This document shows positions 15,789-24,562 of a DNA stretch of 64,000 nucleotides, in pieces. Position 1 is the first letter of the stretch. Every line of letters starts with the position of its first letter. The notes under the pieces were generated by a model, which made no database searches, had not been told where the DNA came from, and worked only from the letters and a program-made list of their open reading frames with translations. The stretch covers positions 248,001-312,000 of the forward strand of contig JACJXR010000004.1 in assembly GCA_020636505.1 (NCBI GenBank), in the 5' to 3' direction. The DNA is from Chitinophagales bacterium. Lineage in GTDB: Bacteria; Bacteroidota; Bacteroidia; Chitinophagales; Chitinophagaceae. The translations under genes and the position numbers were made by a program.

Positions 15789-17339
15789 TTATCTCACACC
15801 ATGCATAAGCTTGTTAAGCGGCTTGCTCAATATTACAAGCACCATACCTATGCCTACTGTTATCAAACCCATTTGGGTATAAATGTCAATGTACTGTGTC
15901 AATGTTTGCTGAGCAGAAGCGGCTACCTCTTCTCCACCGCCACCATGCTCTTCTGTACCGGTAAGTTGTGCCAATATCGCTGCCACGTAGTTGGCACCGG
16001 CGATAGATAGGAACCATGCACCCATCACCATACCTGTCATTTTCTTAGGGGCCAATTTGGTCACCATAGAAAGGCCTATCGGAGAAAGGAACAATTCACC
16101 CGTGGTGTGCAACATGTATAGGAACACAAGTGTGAACAATGGCATTGTATACTCGTCGCTGACAAAGCCCATGCTACTCACTAACCATACCACCAAATAA
16201 CCCAAGCCCAACTGTACGATACCCAAACCGAACTTCATCGGGATGTTCGGGTTCTTACCGATCTTGGATAAACGTATCCACATTATTGAGAATATAGAAC
16301 CGAATATCAAAATGTAGAATGGATTGAAAAACTGTGTGGTTGCCGCACCTATTGGATAACCGAACACCACCCTATCAATATTTCTATCCGCAAACAATGT
16401 CAATGAAGAACCTGCTTGCTCGAAACATGCCCAGAATACTATGTTGAAGAACATCAACAATATCAAGATGATCATTCTATCTCTTAGCACAACACCACCT
16501 TTGAAGCCTTCGTACAACAATACCGCCAACATTACTATAGCCACTACTGCAAGCAGAATACCAACAACCGGTCCATTGCTCAACAACATATAGAATACAG
16601 GTATGATGGCTATCGTACCTAATATTGTAATGTGCAGTCTGCTAAGTGGTCCGATAAATGGTCTCATAAGTTTTTCTCTATCCGGAGGCAAACCATGTCC
16701 TTCGTAGTGCTTTTGTCCGAACATGAATACTATGGCACCTATCACCATACCTATACCCGCAAGTGCGAAACCGTATTCATAACCGAATTTGTTACCAACC
16801 TCGGCAACAACGGTTGTTGCAAGGAAAGCTCCAAGGTTGATACCTATGTAGAATATCGTAAAGCCCGAATCTCGTCTCGGGTCGCCATCAGCATACAATC
16901 GACCCACGATACTGGATATATTGGCTTTGAAATAACCATTACCCGATATAATGACCGCCATACCTAAGAGCAACCAGAACTGATTACCTCCAAGTATCAT
17001 GAATTCACCGATGGCCATCAAGAAGCCACCCATTATCACCGCTATGCGATAACCCAACAAGCTATCGGCAAGCTTACCACCAAATACTGTTACTGCATAC
17101 ACAAGAGCTGTATATGCTCCATAGATGGCAAATGTTTCCTTATCAGCGACCATTAGGGTCTTAGTCAAGTACAATACCAATAGTGCACGCATACCGTAGT
17201 AGCAGAAACGCTCCCACATTTCGGCAAAGAATAACCAGTAAAGTCCTTTGGGATGCCCTGTTGCGGGCGGTGTCACAGCTTCTTGTATCGGCAGGTCTCC
17301 TGACGTGCCCAGCTCTTTGTCATCGTGTGATTGCGACAT
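15789..17339 (-). CDS. POT-family proton-coupled peptide transporter (copy 2)
   Basis: A 516-residue inner-membrane peptide/proton symporter. It has EMWERFCYYGMRALLV in helix 1, GGKLADSLLGYR, YFKANISSIVGRLY and RRDSGFTIFYIGINLGAFL. Near the C-terminus are TGELFLSPIGLSMVTKL and a His/Gly-rich loop (TEEHGGGGEEVAAS). The N-terminus has a 30-residue polar extension rich in Asp, Glu and Pro before the first span. ATG 17339 is the only good start. A TATCTTTC box (one mismatch to TAnnTTTG) lies at 17369-17376. It is bounded by terminators on both sides and is therefore a single-gene transcript between two paralogues. Sequence differences from copies 1 and 3 are large enough to exclude a recent duplication. 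Confidence 0.93.
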   Translation of the reverse strand: MSQSHDDKELGTSGDLPIQEAVTPPATGHPKGLYWLFFAEMWERFCYYGMRALLVLYLTKTLMVADKETFAIYGAYTALVYAVTVFGGKLADSLLGYRIAVIMGGFLMAIGEFMILGGNQFWLLLGMAVIISGNGYFKANISSIVGRLYADGDPRRDSGFTIFYIGINLGAFLATTVVAEVGNKFGYEYGFALAGIGMVIGAIVFMFGQKHYEGHGLPPDREKLMRPFIGPLSRLHITILGTIAIIPVFYMLLSNGPVVGILLAVVAIVMLAVLLYEGFKGGVVLRDRMIILILLMFFNIVFWACFEQAGSSLTLFADRNIDRVVFGYPIGAATTQFFNPFYILIFGSIFSIMWIRLSKIGKNPNIPMKFGLGIVQLGLGYLVVWLVSSMGFVSDEYTMPLFTLVFLYMLHTTGELFLSPIGLSMVTKLAPKKMTGMVMGAWFLSIAGANYVAAILAQLTGTEEHGGGGEEVAASAQQTLTQYIDIYTQMGLITVGIGMVLVILSKPLNKLMHGVR

Positions 17340-17411
17340 AGATATGATTTAATTTTAAAATGAGTTACGAAAGATAGTAAAAAACATACGCGAATAATAT
17401 TCGCACAAAAA

Positions 17412-17434
17412 AAATACCGCCTTAGGCGGTATTT
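17412..17434 (-). terminator. Intrinsic terminator after POT copy 3
   Basis: A 10-bp perfect stem AAATACCGCC/GGCGGTATTT with a 3-base loop, followed on the minus strand by a T-run, 25 bases past the stop at 17460. Confidence 0.87.
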
Positions 17435-17459
17435 ATGTATTTGTCGTGACTTAAATATA

Positions 17460-19067
17460 TTAATGTATGTTCTTCTCAGCCATCACTTTGCGCAACCACT
17501 TCAGCAATACCAATAATAATATTGTGGCTGCGATACAAAGCCCGAAGTTCATTAAGAAGAAGTTTGACTTATTCTCAAAGCCTTCCCAAAGACCTGATAA
17601 CATGCCTGATAGCTTGTTACCTACTGCAGTAGAAAGGAACCAACCTCCCATCATCAAGGCCGTTAACCTCGGTGGACTGAGTTTAGATACCAATGACAGT
17701 CCCATTGGCGATAAGCATAGCTCACCGAAGGTGATGACACCATAAGAAGCTATCAACCACCAACTTGAGGCTTTTTCATCTCCCATGGATATACTGGATA
17801 CTGCCGCCACCATCACAAGTGTCGACAAACCGGTAATGAGCATACCCAATGCGATCTTGGCAGGAGTAGACGGTTCCGCTTTTCGTTTTCGCAAAAAGCC
17901 CCAAAGCCCTACCACAACAGGCGTCAATAATACCACCCAGAATGGGTTGATCGACTGATACAACTCCGTTGAGAACAACAATAATGACTTGCCGGGTTCA
18001 GGACGCTTGGCTTCAGGCAAATTCTCAAAGTATGTTCCATGCGTGTTTGCAGGGTCGTAAGTAACCACTTGCGCCATGTTGGCTTTTTGAGCTACTGCAG
18101 CCACAGCTTCAGGCATTTCACGATCTGTATGTTCCTTGGCCCACACCGTCAAAGCATCACCGTTTTGGTGAAACACAGCCCAGAATATGATAACACAGAA
18201 CATCACCGATAGCAACGCTCCTATCGGGTTTTTATCTTCCTTACTGGCTCTTGTCCATAAGGAACCATAGAATATCAGTACCGGTATACAACCAAATATG
18301 AACGCATCATTCTGTTTTGTCTGCAGCAATGCATGGTCAAATAGTTTTTCAGGTACCACATAACCGATAATTCCACAAATGAATACAGGCAACAACACAT
18401 AGGAAAATATCTTACCCAAAGACATATCCTCTTTCTGCACAGGCTTCATCACATCGGCATGCTTCACATGCTTGGTACCTGCAAGGAATATCACCACACC
18501 TATCAACATACCTACACCTGCTGCACCAAACGCCCAGCCCCATCCATAGTTGATACGCATATACGCCGCTACAAAGTTGCAGACGAAGGCACCTATATTG
18601 ATACCCATGTAGAAGATGTTATATCCTGCATCTTTATTGGCACGGAACTTATCATCATCATACAGGTTACCTACCAATGTGGATATATTGGGCTTGAAGA
18701 AGCCATTACCCAATATGATGAGCAATAATGAGATGTAAAATGCTCCTTCACCCGGCAGTGCCAGGCCCAAATAACCCGCCGCCATCAACAAGCCACCTGC
18801 AACTATCGACTTACGAAAACCGAATACACGGTCTGCCAACAAACCACCGAGGAATGGTGTCAAGTATACCAAACCAAGATAAGTACCGTATATATCGGAC
18901 TTCTTCACCATATCAAAGCCCATACCTCCATTATCTACGGAGTCGAGCATGTAGAGTGAGAATATACCTAGCATCAGGTAGTACCCGAAGCGTTCCCACA
19001 TTTCGGTAAAGAATAATACATACAGCCCTTTGGGGTGTTTTGCAGTGCTATTTTGCGTATCGTTCAT
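17460..19067 (-). CDS. POT-family proton-coupled peptide transporter (copy 3)
   Basis: A 535-residue inner-membrane peptide/proton symporter. It has EMWERFGYYLMLGIFSLYML in helix 1, GGLLADRVFGFRKS, FFKPNISTLVGNLY, the block KDAGYNIFYMGINIGAFV and FGELCLSPMGLSLVSKL. Helix 1 lacks the YYGMR continuation of copies 1 and 2. A longer loop (about residues 310-370, including PANTHGTYFENLPEAKRP) interrupts the C-terminal half. ATG 19067 gives a short polar N-terminus MNDTQNSTAKHPKGLY. It is divergent from purD, 118 bases away; no confident promoter is seen in that gap. A distinct peptide preference is likely but cannot be assigned. Confidence 0.93.
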   Translation of the reverse strand: MNDTQNSTAKHPKGLYVLFFTEMWERFGYYLMLGIFSLYMLDSVDNGGMGFDMVKKSDIYGTYLGLVYLTPFLGGLLADRVFGFRKSIVAGGLLMAAGYLGLALPGEGAFYISLLLIILGNGFFKPNISTLVGNLYDDDKFRANKDAGYNIFYMGINIGAFVCNFVAAYMRINYGWGWAFGAAGVGMLIGVVIFLAGTKHVKHADVMKPVQKEDMSLGKIFSYVLLPVFICGIIGYVVPEKLFDHALLQTKQNDAFIFGCIPVLIFYGSLWTRASKEDKNPIGALLSVMFCVIIFWAVFHQNGDALTVWAKEHTDREMPEAVAAVAQKANMAQVVTYDPANTHGTYFENLPEAKRPEPGKSLLLFSTELYQSINPFWVVLLTPVVVGLWGFLRKRKAEPSTPAKIALGMLITGLSTLVMVAAVSSISMGDEKASSWWLIASYGVITFGELCLSPMGLSLVSKLSPPRLTALMMGGWFLSTAVGNKLSGMLSGLWEGFENKSNFFLMNFGLCIAATILLLVLLKWLRKVMAEKNIH

Positions 19068-19185
19068 AATTAATCGATATGTTTTCTACTTTAAAAGTTC
19101 AGCGTTGAGTAATTTTGAACCTTTAAAATAATTATTAAATCGGAACAGAATAGTTAAAGGCCCACTTTAACACAAAATCTTTAGC

Positions 19186-20469
19186 ATGTCGGCATACAAT
19201 ATATTATTACTGGGTTCAGGAGGAAGAGAGTGTACACTCGCATGGAAATTAAGTCAAAGCAAGTTGTGCAAGGAGTTGTTCATTGCTCCCGGTAATGCCG
19301 GTACAGGTCAATATGGCAGCAACGTGAATATACCTGTAAATGATTTTGAGGATATAAAAAAGATGTGCCTTGAAGATAATATTGACATTTTGGTGGTGGG
19401 ACCTGAAGACCCTTTGGTAAACGGCATCTATGATTTCTTCAAAGCAGATGACGCTTTGCAACACATTATAGTTTGCGGTCCTTCTCTAGCAGGTGCACAG
19501 TTGGAAGGCAGTAAGGCTTTCTCCAAAAAGTTCATGGAGCGCCACAACATACCTACCGCAGCATATCGCGAGTTTACAGAAGAGAACCTTGAAGAAGGTA
19601 TCGAATATATTAAAGGTCATACCCTACCTATCGTATTAAAGGCGGACGGCCTTGCTGCAGGTAAAGGTGTTGTCATAGCACAAAGTACCGATGAGGCATT
19701 GGAAACATTCAGCTCTATGATTGTGGATGCTCGCTTTGGCGATGCAAGTAAGAAAGTGGTGATAGAAGAGTTTTTAGATGGTATCGAGCTATCCGTATTC
19801 GTATTGACAGATGGAGTGAATTATGTACGCTTGCCAGAAGCCAAAGATTACAAGCGTATCGGCGAAGGTGATACAGGACCGAATACAGGCGGCATGGGCG
19901 CGCTGTCTCCGGTTCCGTTTGCAGACGATGCATTCATGCGAAAAGTGACAGAGCGCGTTATAGAACCTACGATCAAAGGACTTCAAGAAGAGAACCTCAC
20001 TTATCAGGGCTTTGTATTCTTCGGGCTGATAAAAGTAAACGGCGACCCATATGTGATAGAATACAATTGTCGTATGGGCGACCCGGAAACCGAAGTGGTT
20101 TTGCCAAGGTTGGAGAATGACCTTGTCAATATGATCGTGAAAATGAGCGAAGGCAAACTCAATGAAGTCACTCCCAAATACAAAAAAGAAGCGGCTTGTA
20201 CCGTCATGTTGGTATCCGCAGGATATCCCGACAGCTACGAAAAAGGGAAAGTGATGACAGGCTTCGACAAAGTAAAAGACAGCATGTTGCTACACGCCGG
20301 CACCAAGCTCAGTGAAGGCAATGTTGTAACAAGCGGTGGCCGTGTGTTGGCCATCACATCGTATGGCAACGATATTCACGAAGCACTGGAACAGTCTTAT
20401 AAAAATGCGGAACTGATAGAATACGAAGGGAAATACTACCGCAAAGACCTCGGTTACGAATTCAAGTAA
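19186..20469 (+). CDS. purD: Phosphoribosylamine-glycine ligase
   Basis: Joins glycine to phosphoribosylamine with ATP in the second step of purine synthesis, in the cytoplasm. The 427-residue protein has the N-terminal Rossmann-like domain (LLLGSGGRECTLAWKLSQS, IAPGNAGT). The ATP-grasp core follows with LPIVLKADGLAAGKGVVIA and VIEEFLDGIELSVF, then the GARS signature-type segment DTGPNTGGMGALSP and the metal ligands in EYNCRMGDPETEVV. Length fits the family (420-430). ATG 19186 is the natural start. Its TAA directly abuts the convergent stop of nnrD/nnrE at 20470, leaving no room for a dedicated terminator. Confidence 0.96.
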   Translation: MSAYNILLLGSGGRECTLAWKLSQSKLCKELFIAPGNAGTGQYGSNVNIPVNDFEDIKKMCLEDNIDILVVGPEDPLVNGIYDFFKADDALQHIIVCGPSLAGAQLEGSKAFSKKFMERHNIPTAAYREFTEENLEEGIEYIKGHTLPIVLKADGLAAGKGVVIAQSTDEALETFSSMIVDARFGDASKKVVIEEFLDGIELSVFVLTDGVNYVRLPEAKDYKRIGEGDTGPNTGGMGALSPVPFADDAFMRKVTERVIEPTIKGLQEENLTYQGFVFFGLIKVNGDPYVIEYNCRMGDPETEVVLPRLENDLVNMIVKMSEGKLNEVTPKYKKEAACTVMLVSAGYPDSYEKGKVMTGFDKVKDSMLLHAGTKLSEGNVVTSGGRVLAITSYGNDIHEALEQSYKNAELIEYEGKYYRKDLGYEFK

Positions 20470-21981
20470 TTACAACTGCGACCTGATATACTTAAACGCT
20501 CTGCCCAAGTTGTCTACGATATCTCCGGCAATGACAGAGTATTGAGAAAGGTCTGCCGCAGCATAATCTCCTGCAAGGCCATGTAGGTATACACCCAATA
20601 TAGCCGCATTGGTCGGCTTAAAGCCTTGCGCCATTAAACCTGTAATCACACCTGTCAACACATCACCACTACCTGCGGTGGCCATACCTGCATTACCTGT
20701 AAGGTTATACCAGCAGTCACCTTCGGTGTTCACCACAACGGTATGATGTCCTTTCAATACAATGTTCAAGTTGTACTTCATACTCTGTGTACGAGCAAGC
20801 TCCAACTGCTGCATACTGTCTTTGGTTTTCCCGAACAGTCTTTCAAACTCTTTTGGGTGCGGTGTCAGCACACTGTTGGCAGGTATCTTATGTATAAGGT
20901 CGGGCTGCTCTGCAAGCAGGTTCAGCCCGTCGGCATCTATTACTATCGGGTCTTTGCAGGCGGTTATGAAATCCGCGAATGCTCCACCTGTATGTTGTGC
21001 TGTTTTCAATCCCGGACCTATTCCCACAGCATCAGCTTCTTCCCATCCTTTCACTCTACTCACATATGTTTCTCCACTTACGGCACACATGGCCTCGGGT
21101 ACGGCTGTTTGCATAACGGTATAACCACATTCGGGTATAAGTGCTTTCACCTTTCCCGCTCCGGCTCTCAATGCTGCTTTTACAGTCAGCACAGCTGCAC
21201 CCATCATACCATGGCTTCCGGCAACAATGTATGCCATACCATAGTTGCCTTTGTGGCTGAAACTTTCTCTTATCTTATAAAGTCCTTTGATCAGGCGCTC
21301 ACCTACTATATGATAATTCGTTTGGGTAGACTCAATAAATTTATCGGAAAGCCCGATGTCCAATATGTGTATCACCCCCGCATATCGTCCGGTTTCGGGA
21401 TGCAAGAAAGAACGTTTGTAAAATTGGAAGCTCAGCGTGTGATGTACTTTCACTATATCGGCCTCACCCTTTGGAATATTGTCGGCAGGCATACCACTTG
21501 GTATGTCTATCGCAACCTTTATATTGGGTAGGTCGTTCACATGCTGTATGAAGTCTGCAACCCATCCTTCGGCAGGTCTGTTCAGCCCGGTACCCAGCAA
21601 TGCGTCTATTATCACCACATGCCTAGGCACTTCTGCTATAAAGCTGTCCGGCTGCAATATCTCCACCAACTCACTGTCAATATGTGTCAGCTTTTCAAAA
21701 TTCGCTCGGCAATCGTCGCTTAAACTTTCGCTCAACCTCAATACGAATGCTTTGGCATTATAGCCTTGCCTATGCAACATACGTGTGATGGCAAGCCCAT
21801 CACCACCGTTGTTGCCCGAACCGCACAACACGATAAATGTGGTATCATTCGGCAAGTTGTCGTTTATCCAGGCCACACATTTACCTGCAGCACGCTCCAT
21901 CAGTTCGTACGAAGACATCTTGGATGCATGTATCGTATAAGCATCGCAGGCACGTATTTGCGGAGCGCTGAATATTTTCAT
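20470..21981 (-). CDS. nnrD/nnrE: Bifunctional NAD(P)HX epimerase/dehydratase
   Basis: Repairs damaged hydrated NAD(P)H. The N-terminal YjeF half epimerises R/S-NAD(P)HX and the C-terminal half dehydrates S-NAD(P)HX using ADP or ATP. The 503-residue fusion has the epimerase signature VLCGSGNNGGDGLAITRML (about 50-68) and VVIIDALLGTGLNR. From about residue 225 comes the ribokinase-like dehydratase, with YIVAGSHGMMGAAVLTVKAA, IDADGLNLLAE, SVLTPHPKEFERL and the nucleotide loop GNAGMATAGSGDVLTGVITG. ATG 21981 opens MKIFSAPQIRACD, the common start of this family. It is convergent with purD with zero gap, and divergent from the TonB-receptor operon. Confidence 0.94.
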   Translation of the reverse strand: MKIFSAPQIRACDAYTIHASKMSSYELMERAAGKCVAWINDNLPNDTTFIVLCGSGNNGGDGLAITRMLHRQGYNAKAFVLRLSESLSDDCRANFEKLTHIDSELVEILQPDSFIAEVPRHVVIIDALLGTGLNRPAEGWVADFIQHVNDLPNIKVAIDIPSGMPADNIPKGEADIVKVHHTLSFQFYKRSFLHPETGRYAGVIHILDIGLSDKFIESTQTNYHIVGERLIKGLYKIRESFSHKGNYGMAYIVAGSHGMMGAAVLTVKAALRAGAGKVKALIPECGYTVMQTAVPEAMCAVSGETYVSRVKGWEEADAVGIGPGLKTAQHTGGAFADFITACKDPIVIDADGLNLLAEQPDLIHKIPANSVLTPHPKEFERLFGKTKDSMQQLELARTQSMKYNLNIVLKGHHTVVVNTEGDCWYNLTGNAGMATAGSGDVLTGVITGLMAQGFKPTNAAILGVYLHGLAGDYAAADLSQYSVIAGDIVDNLGRAFKYIRSQL

Positions 21982-22061
21982 GACCGTAAGTTAAGCTAAA
22001 AGGAAATCCGGTAAAAACACAGCGGCGATAATTGTAATATGTGTGTAAATACGGCTTTTTT

Positions 22062-22090
22062 TTGCCACAGTAGTGTAATTCCTATCTTTG
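22062..22090 (+). promoter_or_regulatory. Promoter of the TonB receptor-TPR-OMP operon
   Basis: TTG (22062-22064), an 18-base spacer and TATCTTTG (22083-22090) match the Bacteroidota consensus exactly. The start of translation at 22151 is 60 bases downstream. Confidence 0.78.
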
Positions 22091-22150
22091 CCGTTACCTC
22101 GTTAAAATTTAACAGCGTATTTTTCGCGGATATTTATAACAATCTGATAA

Positions 22151-24547
22151 ATGAAAGGTCTTTCAACGCTTTTGCGTAGCAGTGTATTAACTTTATTGTT
22201 ACTGTCTCTTGTCGGTGCTGTATATGCACAAAACGGCATCATCAAAGGGTTCGTATATGATAAAGAAACCGGAGAACCGATAATATTCACCAACGTTATA
22301 CTGGAAGGTACTCAAATAGGTGTACAAACCGATGTGAACGGTTATTATACCATTACTCAGGTTCCCGCAGGTACCTATACATTGTCAACAACACTTTTGG
22401 GATACGATACTTTCAAGACGAGTATTACCATTAAACAAAACTCCATCATCAGTAAGAAGATATTCTTACAACCACGCGACCAGAAGCTGGAATCTGTGGA
22501 GATCACAGCAAGAAAGACCGAGAAAGTAACGCAGATAGGTGCAGGTACCATCACTGTTACACCACGTGAGATGAAGATGTTGCCAAGTACAGGTGGTGAG
22601 CCGGATATTGCTCAATATCTTCAGGTGATACCGGGTGTTATCTTCACGGGCGACCAAGGTGGCCAGTTATATATACGTGGTGGTTCGCCTACACAAACAG
22701 GTATCTTATTGGATGGCATCACAATATACAACCCGTTCCACTCCATAGGTTTATACTCAATATTCGAAACAGACGCCATACGTAACGTAGACGTACAAAC
22801 AGCAGGTTTCAACGCTCAATACGGTAACCGTACTTCCGCGATAGTTGATGTTACAACTAAGGATGGTAACAAGAACAGATTGGCAGGTAAAGTATCATTG
22901 TCTCCTATTATGGCTCGTGCCATGCTGGAAGGTCCGATAGTGAAAGCAAAGAAAGAAGGTGGTGCCAACAGTACATTCTTGGTGTCACTGAAGCACAGCT
23001 ACTTGGACAAAACATCCCAATCATTATATAGTGGCCTTGGAGAGCAATTTGATGCAGGATTGCCTTACAGCTTTACAGACATATATGCCAAAGCAACCAT
23101 CAATGCGGATAACGGTAGTAAGCTGAACTTCTTCGGTTTCAACTTTGATGACAAGGCTAAAAGCATCAACCCGAAAACAAATGCGGTAAATGCTTCTTTC
23201 AATTGGCAAGCGACAGGTGGTGGTGCTAACTTCGTGATCACTCCTGCAAGCAGCTCAACACTTATCAGAGGTAGGTTTGCCTACTCCAAATACAACATCA
23301 GCACCAGCGAATCGACATTCAGAGATCGTAGCAGTTCCATCGACGGGTTCGAAGGTGGTATCGACTTCACCTACTTCTTCCCGGGTTATAGCCAATTGAA
23401 ATACGGTATAGAAGTAAGCGGTTTTCACACATCGTTGGATTATGCCAACACACTTGGCCTTACCACGCAGTTGGAAAGACGTAACACACTCGGTTCCATA
23501 TTCGTGATGTATCGTAAGAACTTTGCACAAAAACTCATTTTCGAACCGGGCTTCCGTTTGCAGTACTATTCATCATTGGATGCATTCACTCCGGAACCAC
23601 GCCTTGGTTTGAAGTACAACATCACCCCTACCGTTCGTCTGAAAGCGGCAGGTGGTTTGTACTCTCAAAACATCTTGAGTACCAAGAGCGACAGAGACAT
23701 CGTAAACTTCTTTACAGGTTTTGTACTCAGCCCGGACCAAGCCATCAACAATACAGATGGCAAAAGGGTGAACACCAACCTACAAAGAGCGTTCCATGCT
23801 GTTGGTGGACTTGAAGTGGACATACAGAACGTAGAACTTAACCTTGAACCTTGGTACAAGAACTTCTATCAAAACATAGAATTGAGCCGCGTTAAGATAA
23901 ACGTACAAGACCCTGACTTCACTTCAGGCAGTGGTGTGGCAAAAGGTGTTGACCTCTCCGCACGATATAGCAAGAAGAGGGTTTATCTGTGGGGCGTTGT
24001 ATCATACCAACAGATAATATACAAGACGCTTGTATTGCAAGGCAATCAGGTAACCAACGTTTACAACGGACAGGGACAACCTGTAGGCGTTACCGGTATC
24101 ACAGAAACACAAACATATCCTCCTCCATTCGACAGAAGGATCAACATCAACTTGTTGGCATCTTACACATTGGGTAAGGATAAAGATTGGGAAGTGTCTT
24201 CACGTTTCAACATGGGTTCTCCATTCCCCTTCACACAAACTCAAGGCTTCTATGAAGACTTGAACATTCAGCAAAACGGTATCTCAACCAACTATTTGCC
24301 ACAAAACGGCAACATCGGTATCATATATTCAACGGATATCAACGGCGGTCGTCTTTCTTACTACCACCGTTTGGACTTCTCTGTTCGTAAACGCTTCGAG
24401 TTGAGCAAATACTCTAACATCGAGACTACGCTCTCTTTAACAAACGTTTACAACCGTCAAAACATATTTTATATCGAACGCCTTGATAATACACGTGTTT
24501 TTCAACTACCTTTGTTCCCGAGCTTAAATCTGACCTGGAACTTTTAA
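22151..24547 (+). CDS. TonB-dependent outer-membrane receptor with CarboxypepD_reg domain
   Basis: A 798-residue outer-membrane receptor. The signal peptide ends at AVYAQ (about 25). A carboxypeptidase-regulatory-like domain follows (about 28-115; IKGFVYDKETGEPIIFTNVI, GYYTITQVPAGTYTL). Then comes a plug domain (about 125-240; QYLQVIPGVIFTGDQGGQLY, RGGSPTQTGILLDGI) and a beta-barrel to the C-terminal aromatic residue (SLNLTWNF). It has no recognisable SusC signature and no SusD partner, so it is a FecA/CirA-like or structural receptor; the ligand is unknown. It is the first gene of a four-gene run, 15 bases before the TPR gene, under a strong consensus promoter. Confidence 0.9.
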   Translation: MKGLSTLLRSSVLTLLLLSLVGAVYAQNGIIKGFVYDKETGEPIIFTNVILEGTQIGVQTDVNGYYTITQVPAGTYTLSTTLLGYDTFKTSITIKQNSIISKKIFLQPRDQKLESVEITARKTEKVTQIGAGTITVTPREMKMLPSTGGEPDIAQYLQVIPGVIFTGDQGGQLYIRGGSPTQTGILLDGITIYNPFHSIGLYSIFETDAIRNVDVQTAGFNAQYGNRTSAIVDVTTKDGNKNRLAGKVSLSPIMARAMLEGPIVKAKKEGGANSTFLVSLKHSYLDKTSQSLYSGLGEQFDAGLPYSFTDIYAKATINADNGSKLNFFGFNFDDKAKSINPKTNAVNASFNWQATGGGANFVITPASSSTLIRGRFAYSKYNISTSESTFRDRSSSIDGFEGGIDFTYFFPGYSQLKYGIEVSGFHTSLDYANTLGLTTQLERRNTLGSIFVMYRKNFAQKLIFEPGFRLQYYSSLDAFTPEPRLGLKYNITPTVRLKAAGGLYSQNILSTKSDRDIVNFFTGFVLSPDQAINNTDGKRVNTNLQRAFHAVGGLEVDIQNVELNLEPWYKNFYQNIELSRVKINVQDPDFTSGSGVAKGVDLSARYSKKRVYLWGVVSYQQIIYKTLVLQGNQVTNVYNGQGQPVGVTGITETQTYPPPFDRRININLLASYTLGKDKDWEVSSRFNMGSPFPFTQTQGFYEDLNIQQNGISTNYLPQNGNIGIIYSTDINGGRLSYYHRLDFSVRKRFELSKYSNIETTLSLTNVYNRQNIFYIERLDNTRVFQLPLFPSLNLTWNF

Positions 24548-24562
24548 TTGCTAAAAGGTTGA

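Noticed and set aside
20743..21531. A 262-residue open frame antisense to nnrD/nnrE
   Set aside because: It has no recognisable motif, is Cys/His/Tyr-rich as expected of reverse-strand translation, and opposes an intact bifunctional enzyme.
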